Source: CBDCFL01 sp965216135 (GTDB lineage: Bacteria > Pseudomonadota > Alphaproteobacteria > Rhodobacterales > Rhodobacteraceae). Taken from it: a DNA stretch of 7,450 bases. This document shows, piece by piece, positions 1 through 6,140 of this stretch. The stretch is taken from NCBI GenBank assembly GCA_965216135.1, contig CBDCFL010000002.1, forward strand, positions 1 through 7,450, read 5' to 3'. The notes under the pieces were generated by a model. It was given only the letters and a program-made list of their open reading frames with translations. It ran no database searches and was not told where the DNA came from. The position numbers were made by a program, and so were the translations under genes. Position 1 is the stretch's first letter, and every line of letters starts with the position of its first letter.

Positions 1-1447
1 GGTTGATCTGACGCTCGGGCTGGGCGTCAATATCGGCGACAATCTCGTCCTCTTCGGTCAGCACCAATGGCGCTTGCGCAACCAGCAGCGGCAACAAATC
101 CGAGCCTTCCGGCATCGCCCGTTCACCCGGCGGTGGCACCGTCCAGCCGATGGTGTCAAAGCCGTCGCAATTATCGCAGACCGGGGCCCAGAGGCCGTGG
201 ATTTTGTTGCACTTGTCGCAGACCCATTGCGGCCCGCGCGGTGCCGCAACTGCGCGTGTCAGCCACGCCCGGACGACATCATCATCGCCGCCCTGCCCGC
301 GCTCGATCGCTGCCATCAGAGTCAGCGACCGCGCCGTCGGATCGGTTTCGGTCAGATCACCCAAAGCTGCGCGTGCGGCGTCAAAGTCTTTCGCCGCAAT
401 GTTCAACTCGGCACTCACCATCTTGGTCTCCGGATGGTCCGGCGCGAGTTTCAACAGCGCCCTGAACCGCTTGACCCGTGTCTGCGGCTCTTCCTCGGGC
501 GCGATTGAGGCAAACGTGGCGGCCAGATCGGGATGCGGCTGCGCCCCCCATGCCTTTTTCAGCACCCGCTCGGCGTAACGGGTCTTGCCCTCGGTGATAT
601 AGGCCTGCGCGGCCATCACCGCGGCGGGCACCAGATCGGGCGACAGCCGGTTTGCCTCAATCGCGGTCTCACGCGCTGAAACGCTGGAGCCATGGCGAAA
701 CACATCGCGCGCTTCCTGCAGCGCCAGTACCGCATCGCGGCGGCGGTGAATATCGCGGGGCAATACGCCCTGACGGTTTTTTTCGGCAATGGTCTTGCGC
801 GCGCCTGCCCAGTCTTCTTCGCTGGCCTGCAGCCGCAACAGAATATCACCGGTCTCGGTATGCGCCGGGCGCAGCGCAAAGGCCTTCTCGGCCAGCTTCA
901 GCGCTTTGTCGCTATCGCCCTCGCGTAGTTTTTGCGCCAACAGCCCGCGCACACCGACAAAGCGCGTCTTGTCCTCACCCAGCAGGCGTTTGTAAACCTC
1001 CTCGGCCTTGCGATTGTCGCCGGTCATCTCGGCGGCCTGGGCCGAGATCAGATTGGTTAGATCGGGCCTGCGCAAATGCCGCTCGGCCTTGGTGGCCTTG
1101 GCCATCGCCAGCCGCCCGTCGCCCGAGGCCAGCGCGATCAGCCCTTCCGACAGTGCCTCAAACCCCTTGTGCTGGCTGCGGCGGTCGAAATAGCGCGACA
1201 TGGCCGTCTCATCGCCATTGGCAAAGCGCAGAAACGCCGATCCCAGGCCCAGAAGTTTTACCAGCACCCAGATCGCGGCAACCAGCACCAACAGCGCGAT
1301 TGTCGCCTGCAACGGGCCGAGGCTCAGCTCGGTCCCTGCCAATCGTATCACTACCCCGCCGTCGCTTTCCGATAGCCAGGCCGCGCCCAGCGCGCCCAGC
1401 CCCACCAACGTGACAAACAAGACAATCTTTAATGCAGACCAGATCAT
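1..1447 (-). CDS. hemY: HemY-type membrane TPR protein, heme biosynthesis associated (partial, 3' end outside window)
   Basis: The minus-strand frame from ATG at 1447 stays open to the left edge (482 codons seen), so the C-terminus is missing. The N-terminus has two predicted membrane helices, about residues 4-25 and 43-66, split by a short polar loop; this is the HemY N-terminal layout. The rest is Ala/Leu-rich helical sequence with TPR-like repeats (for example around 100-330). Near the C-terminus, residues 408-427, are two CxxC pairs (Cys410/413 and Cys424/427) resembling a rubredoxin-like zinc ribbon. HemY proteins of this kind (COG3898) are inner-membrane proteins linked to late heme synthesis by gene context; their biochemical role is unclear, and this is not the HemY/HemG protoporphyrinogen oxidase. 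The start lies 11 nt after the mitofilin-like stop codon with only a weak G-rich ribosome site, so translational coupling is likely. A GTG directly precedes the ATG and is an alternative start. Confidence 0.88.
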   Translation of the reverse strand, partial: MIWSALKIVLFVTLVGLGALGAAWLSESDGGVVIRLAGTELSLGPLQATIALLVLVAAIWVLVKLLGLGSAFLRFANGDETAMSRYFDRRSQHKGFEALSEGLIALASGDGRLAMAKATKAERHLRRPDLTNLISAQAAEMTGDNRKAEEVYKRLLGEDKTRFVGVRGLLAQKLREGDSDKALKLAEKAFALRPAHTETGDILLRLQASEEDWAGARKTIAEKNRQGVLPRDIHRRRDAVLALQEARDVFRHGSSVSARETAIEANRLSPDLVPAAVMAAQAYITEGKTRYAERVLKKAWGAQPHPDLAATFASIAPEEEPQTRVKRFRALLKLAPDHPETKMVSAELNIAAKDFDAARAALGDLTETDPTARSLTLMAAIERGQGGDDDVVRAWLTRAVAAPRGPQWVCDKCNKIHGLWAPVCDNCDGFDTIGWTVPPPGERAMPEGSDLLPLLVAQAPLVLTEEDEIVADIDAQPERQIN

Positions 1448-1458
1448 CACCGCCCCAG

Positions 1459-2589
1459 TTACCCATTACTGCCAATTTCACGCACCGCTTCGGCCACGGC
1501 TACGTGCTCGCTGGCGCGCGCGGCCCACTTCTCAAGCTCGCTTGCCCATGGCCGGGCCAGCCCGGCTAACTTATCGAGCGTGCCGCCCAGATCGCCAATA
1601 TTCAGCGCCGCCTCGGCGCGCGACAGAACGGCATCTGCGCTGTTGCCGTCCTTGGGTTGCAGGGATCGCGCGCCCAGTTGCACGCGGAAAAATGCCTCAA
1701 CCCGGCCCATATCGCCAACTTCGGCCTGGCTGCGAATGTCGTGTTCGATGGCTGCGCGGGCCACAGCCGGAAAATCCGCGCGCAAGCCCGCAACGCTGGC
1801 AACGCCATCTGCATGTGAGTTCAGCAGTGGCGGAATAACGATGCCATGAGTCTCTAACTGGGCCAAATGCGCAACCAGCGGCGCGCCGGTGTCGACCGCA
1901 TGGCCCAGGCGGTCGATCATTGCCGAGATCAGCGCCGATTGCCCCTGCTGCGCGGCACGTTCCTGTTCGGCCAGTGCACGGGTTTGGGTCGCGCTGATCG
2001 CCTCAAGCTCGACCGCCAGCATCTCGCGCATTGCCGCCAGTTCCTGCTCATAGGCCGCAACCGCCGCGCCAGAGGCGCCATTATCCGCAGCCGGGCGGTT
2101 TTCCAGATCGCTGATGCGTCCGGCCAGGTCGGTCATACCCGAACTAACCGTTTCAAGACCGGCGCGCAGCCCAGCCAAATCGTCCTGGCTAGCTGCCATT
2201 TCGTCCAGGCGCGCACTTAGTTCCGTCAGCCGCGCGATTGCGGCGTCGGAACCGGCCGTCATGTCCTGAACGCGCGCTTCAAGCTGTGCAATGGTCTGCT
2301 CAAGCTGGGGGATCTGATCCTGCCTGCCCACTGACAGCCAGCCGGTTCTGTAAAGCTGAGCGACCCCAGCGGCCAGAGCAATGACAAGTGCCACGCCCAG
2401 CAATACGGTCAGAGACAGGCCTCTGCGCTCAGGTTCCGGTGGCAGCGCCGCCTCAACGTCGCCCTGTTCGTCCGGCGCGTCCTCGGGCGGATTGTCGGCG
2501 ACCTCGTCACCAACATCAGCCACCACAACCTCAGGCTCCGGATCAACTTCCGGCTCGCTTACCTTCGGGTCTTTTTTCTTAGCGGCCAC
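1459..2589 (-). CDS. Mitofilin/Mic60-like inner-membrane coiled-coil protein
   Basis: 376 aa from a GTG start. The first 55 residues are charged, rich in Pro, Glu and Asp after a Lys run (residues 4-6), and should be cytoplasmic. One membrane helix spans about residues 58-79. A long heptad-like region follows (about 92-165 and 180-215; QLEQTIAQLEARV is typical), predicted as periplasmic coiled coil. The C-terminal part, about 215-376, is helical and fits the mitofilin domain, with the segment around 297-310 (VEAFFRVQLGARSL) typical of the family. Alphaproteobacterial homologues (COG4223) are regarded as relatives of mitochondrial Mic60 and help shape or tether inner membranes; intracytoplasmic membrane roles have been proposed. 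The order hemD, mitofilin, hemY is the usual setting for these homologues. The family call rests on architecture and neighbours, since the sequence is low in complexity. Confidence 0.85.
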   Translation of the reverse strand: MAAKKKDPKVSEPEVDPEPEVVVADVGDEVADNPPEDAPDEQGDVEAALPPEPERRGLSLTVLLGVALVIALAAGVAQLYRTGWLSVGRQDQIPQLEQTIAQLEARVQDMTAGSDAAIARLTELSARLDEMAASQDDLAGLRAGLETVSSGMTDLAGRISDLENRPAADNGASGAAVAAYEQELAAMREMLAVELEAISATQTRALAEQERAAQQGQSALISAMIDRLGHAVDTGAPLVAHLAQLETHGIVIPPLLNSHADGVASVAGLRADFPAVARAAIEHDIRSQAEVGDMGRVEAFFRVQLGARSLQPKDGNSADAVLSRAEAALNIGDLGGTLDKLAGLARPWASELEKWAARASEHVAVAEAVREIGSNG

Positions 2590-2593
2590 TGAG

Positions 2594-2599
2594 CCCCTC
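2594..2599 (-). promoter_or_regulatory. Ribosome binding site supporting the GTG start of the mitofilin-like gene
   Basis: On the minus strand, GAGGGG lies 4 nt before the GTG at 2589-2587. No comparably placed ATG lies in frame nearby, so the GTG start giving MAAKKKDPK is preferred. The spacing is short but workable. Confidence 0.5.
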
Positions 2600-2646
2600 G
2601 CCCCGTTATCAGTCCCCTGGGCAGATAATGTGTCTGAACGCGCGTC

Positions 2647-3351
2647 TCAACCTAGCTGCGCAATCTGATGCCGAATCCCCTTGATCATAGCATCTGCATC
2701 GGGCGACGCAGCAATGCTTCGCGATGCTGGTGCCGGTTTGCTCCAGGCGGCATTGACCGCCGCGCTGATCGAGACCAGATGCACAGCGGCGCGCAGGGTG
2801 CCTTCGGCTAGCTGGGCCGCCAATATCCGGGCGCTGCGCGGCGAAAACAACGGCAGGATCACATCACCGCCGCACCCCAATGCGCCCAGCGCGGCGGGCG
2901 TTAATGGCAACCGGTCCTGGCCGTATCGGATGTCGTAATCAGCCTCTAACCCTGCGTTTTTCAGGCTGCTGGCAACATCGACCGATACATGACGCCCGCG
3001 GATATGGATCAGTTTCCCGTTCGGCCGCTCGGCGATGATCCTGGCCACCAGCGTTTGCGCATCGTCACTGGTCGCGATCAAATCCAGCCCCGCCTCGCGC
3101 GCCATATCGGCGGTTGCCTGACCAGCTGCATAGGCCCGCCGCCCCTTCAGCTCGATCGCATCGGATGCCGCGCGCACCGCATTTTGTGAGGTCAGTATCA
3201 GGATCGCCGCGTCGTCAATCCTGGCTTGGATGAGTTCCGGCACGATGGCCATGACCGGCGACAATATGACATCGCCGTCCACCGGCGTCAGTTGGCGCGC
3301 GAATTTTTCCGACAGCCAAGCCGGGCGGCTCAGAATGATCGTGCGCTGCAT
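2647..3351 (-). CDS. hemD: Uroporphyrinogen-III synthase
   Basis: 234 aa from ATG at 3351, a normal size for HemD. The enzyme closes and isomerises hydroxymethylbilane to uroporphyrinogen III in the cytosol, the branch point for heme, chlorophyll and cobalamin. HemD diverges strongly in sequence, but family landmarks are visible: the N-terminal ILSRP (6-10), LILTSQNAVRAA (51-62), the YAAGQATADMAREAG stretch (74-88), HIRGR (116-120), ILPLFSPRSARILA (165-178) and a C-terminal SISAAVNAAW (194-203). Together they fit the two-lobed HEM4 fold. The frame stays open for 144 more codons upstream, but that extension is antisense to tsaD; GGAGGG and AAGG upstream of 3351 support the shorter start. It is the first gene of the hemD-mitofilin-hemY unit, with 57 nt to the next start. 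hemC is not adjacent. Confidence 0.88.
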   Translation of the reverse strand: MQRTIILSRPAWLSEKFARQLTPVDGDVILSPVMAIVPELIQARIDDAAILILTSQNAVRAASDAIELKGRRAYAAGQATADMAREAGLDLIATSDDAQTLVARIIAERPNGKLIHIRGRHVSVDVASSLKNAGLEADYDIRYGQDRLPLTPAALGALGCGGDVILPLFSPRSARILAAQLAEGTLRAAVHLVSISAAVNAAWSKPAPASRSIAASPDADAMIKGIRHQIAQLG

Positions 3352-3430
3352 CCCGCTGCCTTCCCTCCGTCGCTTGTGCGGCCACTGACCCGGTGTTACC
3401 TGCGCAGCACATGCACCGCAATGAGGCACC
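3352..3430. promoter_or_regulatory. Divergent intergenic region between hemD and tsaD, with a weak candidate hemD promoter
   Basis: These 79 bp must carry the start signals for both divergent units, unless tsaD is expressed another way. On the minus strand, TTGCGG (3416-3421) and TAACAC (3393-3398) are separated by 17 nt, a correctly spaced but weak -35/-10 pair for hemD. On the plus strand I see only poor candidates such as TTGTGC followed after 16 nt by TTACCT. The hemD ribosome site (GGAGGG and AAGG on the minus strand) lies at its left end, and a short GAGG at 3423-3426 precedes tsaD. No clear operator palindrome was found. Confidence 0.35.
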
Positions 3431-4528
3431 ATGAACGGCGGATTGACAATTCTCGGTCTGGAAAGCAGCTGTGACGACACCGCCGCCGCCGTGGTCCGCA
3501 ATCGCCCTGGTGCGCGTCCGGAAATTCTGACCTCACAAGTCAGCGGCCAGATCGACCTCCATGCCGAGTTTGGCGGTGTCGTGCCAGAGATCGCCGCGCG
3601 CGCCCATGTCGAAAAGCTGGATCTGGTGACCGAGGCCGCGCTGCGCTCATCGGGCCTGGCGTTCAGCGATCTCGACGCCATCGCAGTGACAGCCGGGCCC
3701 GGTCTGATCGGCGGCGTCCTGTCGGGCGTCATGTTCGCCAAGGGCCTGTGCACGGCGACCGGCCTGCCGCTGATCGGCGTCAATCATCTGGCCGGTCATG
3801 CGCTGACGCCGCGCCTGATCGCCGACGTCGCCTTCCCCTATCTGATGCTGCTGGTCTCCGGCGGACATTGCCAGTTCCTGCTGGTCCGCTCAGGCGAAAA
3901 CTACCAGCGGCTCGGCGGGACGATTGACGATGCCCCGGGCGAGGCGTTTGACAAAACCGCGCGCATTCTGGGCCTTGGTCAGCCCGGTGGCCCCGCCATC
4001 GAGGCTGCGGCGCTTGCCGGTGATCCTGACCGGTTCGCCTTCCCGCGCCCGCTGCTGGACCGCCCGGATTGCGACATGTCCTTTTCCGGGCTGAAAACCG
4101 CAATCCTGCGCGCCCGCGACACCGCGATCGCCGAACACGGCGGGCTTGCCCAGAAGGATCAGGCCGACATCGCCGCCGGGTTTCAGGCCGCCGTCGCCGC
4201 CGTATTGGCCGAAAAGTCCCGCCGCGCGCTCGCCACCTACCTCAACTCCGCCCCCGCCGCGCCCACCTTCGCCGTCGCCGGTGGTGTGGCCGCAAATCAG
4301 GCCATTCGGTTCGAGTTAGAGACGATTTGTAGCGACCTGGGCGTCACCTTCATCGCCCCCCCTGCCGCCCTTTGCACTGACAACGGCGCGATGATCGCAT
4401 GGGCGGGTATCGAAACATTCCGCCTCGGCCATCGCGATGACATGACACTGGCGGCGCGACCGCGCTGGCCACTGGACAAGTCCGCCCCTTCCATGCTCGG
4501 CTCCGGCAAGAAAGGGGCCAAAGCATGA
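3431..4528 (+). CDS. tsaD: tRNA N6-adenosine threonylcarbamoyltransferase TsaD
   Basis: 365 aa, slightly longer than the E. coli protein (337 aa), as is common in alphaproteobacteria. With TsaB and TsaE it transfers the threonylcarbamoyl group from threonylcarbamoyl-AMP to A37 of ANN-decoding tRNAs in the cytosol, giving t6A. Family motifs in order are: LGLESSCDDTAAAVV near the N-terminus (8-22); the metal-binding HxxxH in VNHLAGHAL (His119 and His123); the nucleotide-site segment LVSGGHCQFL (141-150); DDAPGEAFDKTARILGLG (166-183); FSGLKTA (218-224); VAGGVAANQ (282-290); and CTDNGAMIAW (315-324) with metal-ligand Asp317. All key positions are present, so it should be active. The start fits the family N-terminus; the ATG at 3421 is in another frame. 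The last bases overlap the gpsA start as ATGA, indicating coupled translation. Confidence 0.97.
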   Translation: MNGGLTILGLESSCDDTAAAVVRNRPGARPEILTSQVSGQIDLHAEFGGVVPEIAARAHVEKLDLVTEAALRSSGLAFSDLDAIAVTAGPGLIGGVLSGVMFAKGLCTATGLPLIGVNHLAGHALTPRLIADVAFPYLMLLVSGGHCQFLLVRSGENYQRLGGTIDDAPGEAFDKTARILGLGQPGGPAIEAAALAGDPDRFAFPRPLLDRPDCDMSFSGLKTAILRARDTAIAEHGGLAQKDQADIAAGFQAAVAAVLAEKSRRALATYLNSAPAAPTFAVAGGVAANQAIRFELETICSDLGVTFIAPPAALCTDNGAMIAWAGIETFRLGHRDDMTLAARPRWPLDKSAPSMLGSGKKGAKA

Positions 4529-5487
4529 GCGAGATTGCCATCCTCGGGGCCGGTGCCTTTGGCACTGCTCTGGCCATATCGCAGGCCAATGCGGGCAGGC
4601 AGGTCAGCTTGGTCGCGCGCAGCGAAGCGCACGCCGCCGCAATGTCCGAAACCCGACGCAATGCTGACCGCCTGCCGGGCGTCGATTTGCCCGATGGCGT
4701 GACGCCCACCACCGAAATCCCGGGCGATGCGCCGATCGTGCTTGCCGCCGTGCCGTCACAGGTGCTGCGTGATTATCTCAAACCCCACGCCGGCGCTCTG
4801 AAGGGCCGGGTGATCATGGCCTGCAATAAGGGCATCGACCGGCAAACCGGCCTGACGCCGACCGCCACCATCGCGTCGGTCTGCCCGGATGCGCATATCG
4901 CGGTTCTGTCTGGGCCCAGCTTCGCCGCTGACATCGCGCGCGGCCTGCCCACCGCGCTGACAATCGCGGCCACCGACGTTGCGCGCGCAACAGATCTGCA
5001 ATCCGCACTGGCCACCGAAACCCTGCGCCTGTACCGCAGCACCGATGTCACCGGTGTCGAGTTGGGCGGCGCGCTGAAAAACGTCATCGCCATTGCCGCC
5101 GGGCTGGCCATCGGCTCCGGCCTCGGGCAAAGCGCCCGCGCTGCATTGATGACGCGCGGCTATGTTGAGATGACGCGCTATGCACTGGCCCATGGCGCAG
5201 CGGCGGACACGCTGGCCGGGCTGTCAGGCTTCGGCGATCTGGTGCTGACGTGCACATCTGACAAGTCCCGCAACTTTGCGCACGGTCTGGCTTTTGGCCG
5301 CGATGAATTGATCGACACCGCCAAGACCGTCGAAGGCGTTGAAACCGCTAGGATTGTCTCTAAACTGGCCCACAAGGCCGGCATCGACGTGCCGATCACT
5401 GATCTTGTCAACGCGGTTTTGTCGCGCAAGATGACAATTCAGGACGCCCGCGCCGCTTTGCTGTCGCGTCCATTGAAAGAGGAGTGA
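4525..5487 (+). CDS. gpsA: Glycerol-3-phosphate dehydrogenase [NAD(P)+]
   Basis: 320 aa, normal for the family. It reduces dihydroxyacetone phosphate to sn-glycerol 3-phosphate, the backbone for phospholipid synthesis, in the cytosol. The Rossmann fingerprint GAGAFGTALA is at 8-17, NKGI with Lys102 at 101-104, and LSGPSFAADIARGLPTA at 128-144. The catalytic Lys185 sits in GALKNVIAIAAG (182-193). SGFGDLVLTC (234-243) and SDKSRNFAHG (245-254) carry the Asp and the Arg-Asn pair that contact substrate and cofactor. Nothing expected is missing. It overlaps tsaD by 4 bp, and its 3' end holds the AGAGGAG ribosome site of the next gene, so tsaD, gpsA and the EVE gene are almost certainly one transcript. 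Confidence 0.97.
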   Translation: MSEIAILGAGAFGTALAISQANAGRQVSLVARSEAHAAAMSETRRNADRLPGVDLPDGVTPTTEIPGDAPIVLAAVPSQVLRDYLKPHAGALKGRVIMACNKGIDRQTGLTPTATIASVCPDAHIAVLSGPSFAADIARGLPTALTIAATDVARATDLQSALATETLRLYRSTDVTGVELGGALKNVIAIAAGLAIGSGLGQSARAALMTRGYVEMTRYALAHGAAADTLAGLSGFGDLVLTCTSDKSRNFAHGLAFGRDELIDTAKTVEGVETARIVSKLAHKAGIDVPITDLVNAVLSRKMTIQDARAALLSRPLKEE

Positions 5488-5490
5488 ACC

Positions 5491-5904
5491 ATGGCTTATT
5501 GGCTGTTCAAATCCGAACCCTCAACCTGGAGCTGGACCGACCAGCTTGCAAAAGGCGAAGCTGGCGAAGAATGGGACGGCGTGCGCAATTATCAGGCGCG
5601 CAACAACATGCGCCTGATGCGGCTTGGCGATCAGGGTTTCTTTTATCATTCGCAATCCGACAAGGCCGTGGTCGGCATCGTCGAGGTTTGCGCCGAGATC
5701 CATTCCGACAGCACCACCGACGATGAGCGCTGGGAATGCGTGGACCTCAAGGCGGTCCGACCGGTGCCTGATCCGGTGACGCTGGCGATGTGCAAATCCG
5801 ATCCGCGCCTCGCCAACATGGCGCTGGTCAAAAACAACCGCCTGTCGGTGCAACCGGTCACCGATGAGGGATGGCAAATTGTCTGCGAACTTGGCGGGTT
5901 GTGA
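5491..5904 (+). CDS. EVE domain-containing protein (THYN1-like)
   Basis: 137 aa, essentially a single EVE domain. Family hallmarks are the N-terminal AYWLFKSEPSTWSW (2-15), WDGVRNYQARNNMR (28-41), GFFYHS (49-54), VVGIVEV (60-66) and NRLSVQPV (116-123), with aromatic residues that line the binding pocket in this PUA/YTH-related fold. EVE domains are thought to recognise modified bases in nucleic acids; human THYN1 is the best-known relative. The cellular target of stand-alone bacterial EVE proteins is not established. An AGAGGAG ribosome site at 5478-5484 lies 6 nt before the ATG, and only 3 nt separate the genes, so it is co-transcribed with gpsA. The tRNA-modification gene tsaD in the same unit makes an RNA-related role conceivable, but that is inference. 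Confidence 0.93.
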   Translation: MAYWLFKSEPSTWSWTDQLAKGEAGEEWDGVRNYQARNNMRLMRLGDQGFFYHSQSDKAVVGIVEVCAEIHSDSTTDDERWECVDLKAVRPVPDPVTLAMCKSDPRLANMALVKNNRLSVQPVTDEGWQIVCELGGL

Positions 5905-5965
5905 TCACCTCGCGTATTGCCGGGCGCAGAATGAACGGAACAATTGAAGAGACAGGAGATTGGCC

Positions 5966-6139
5966 ATGGAATACATAGCCGTTTTGGTCGCCGCGCTTGG
6001 CGCATACGCGTTTGGCGCATTCTGGTACATGATCAACGCCAAGGTGTGGATAAAGGCGTCGGGCATTGAGATTGGCGAAGACGGTAAACCGCCGAACGCT
6101 TCCAGCCCACTGCCTTATACCAACGGCCCTAGTCGTTGA
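5966..6139 (+). pseudogene. DUF1761-type membrane protein gene, 5' fragment interrupted by IS630
   Basis: A good start is present: AGGAG at 5954-5958, 7 nt before ATG 5966. The native part runs to the insertion point (6117, or up to 6119 given target ambiguity). It encodes one membrane helix (about residues 4-23, IAVLVAALGAYAFGAFWYMI), then KVWIKASGIEIGEDGKPPN, which matches the DUF1761 N-terminal pattern as I know it. Reading then enters the IS end and stops at TGA 6137-6139, giving a 57-residue chimera whose last few residues (TNGPSR) come from the element. DUF1761 proteins are normally about 130-150 aa with several membrane helices and no known function. The remainder of the gene is found after the IS from 7279. 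The product is probably non-functional. It lies 61 bp after the EVE gene and may be the last gene of the tsaD unit. Confidence 0.85.
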
Positions 6140-6140
6140 C
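6118..6140 (+). repeat. IS630 left terminal inverted repeat
   Basis: TACCAACGGCCC (6118-6129), then six unmatched bases, then TTGAC (6136-6140). It pairs with the inverted sequence at 7255-7277 at 17 of 23 positions. It contains the transposase stop and the TGA that ends the chimeric DUF1761 reading frame. Confidence 0.85.

Noticed and set aside
652..1413. 253-residue plus-strand open frame
   Set aside because: It lies opposite hemY and is rich in Arg, Pro, Ala and Ser, typical of a shadow frame in GC-rich DNA. The minus strand encodes a coherent HemY.
1200..1838. 212-residue plus-strand open frame
   Set aside because: It spans the hemY start and the mitofilin-like 3' end on the opposite strand, has no recognisable domain and shows Arg/Pro shadow composition.
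3421..3423. Upstream ATG as the tsaD start
   Set aside because: It is 10 nt upstream and out of frame with the TsaD protein, whereas ATG 3431 gives the expected family N-terminus.
3352..3783. N-terminal extension of HemD to a 378-residue protein
   Set aside because: The extra 144 residues are antisense to tsaD, low in complexity (Arg, Pro, Ser, Thr) and unlike HemD; the ATG at 3351 has a good ribosome site and gives the normal family length.
5905..5965. Terminator or separate promoter between the EVE gene and DUF1761
   Set aside because: I found no stable GC stem with a T run and no convincing -35/-10 pair; only the AGGAG ribosome site is clear.
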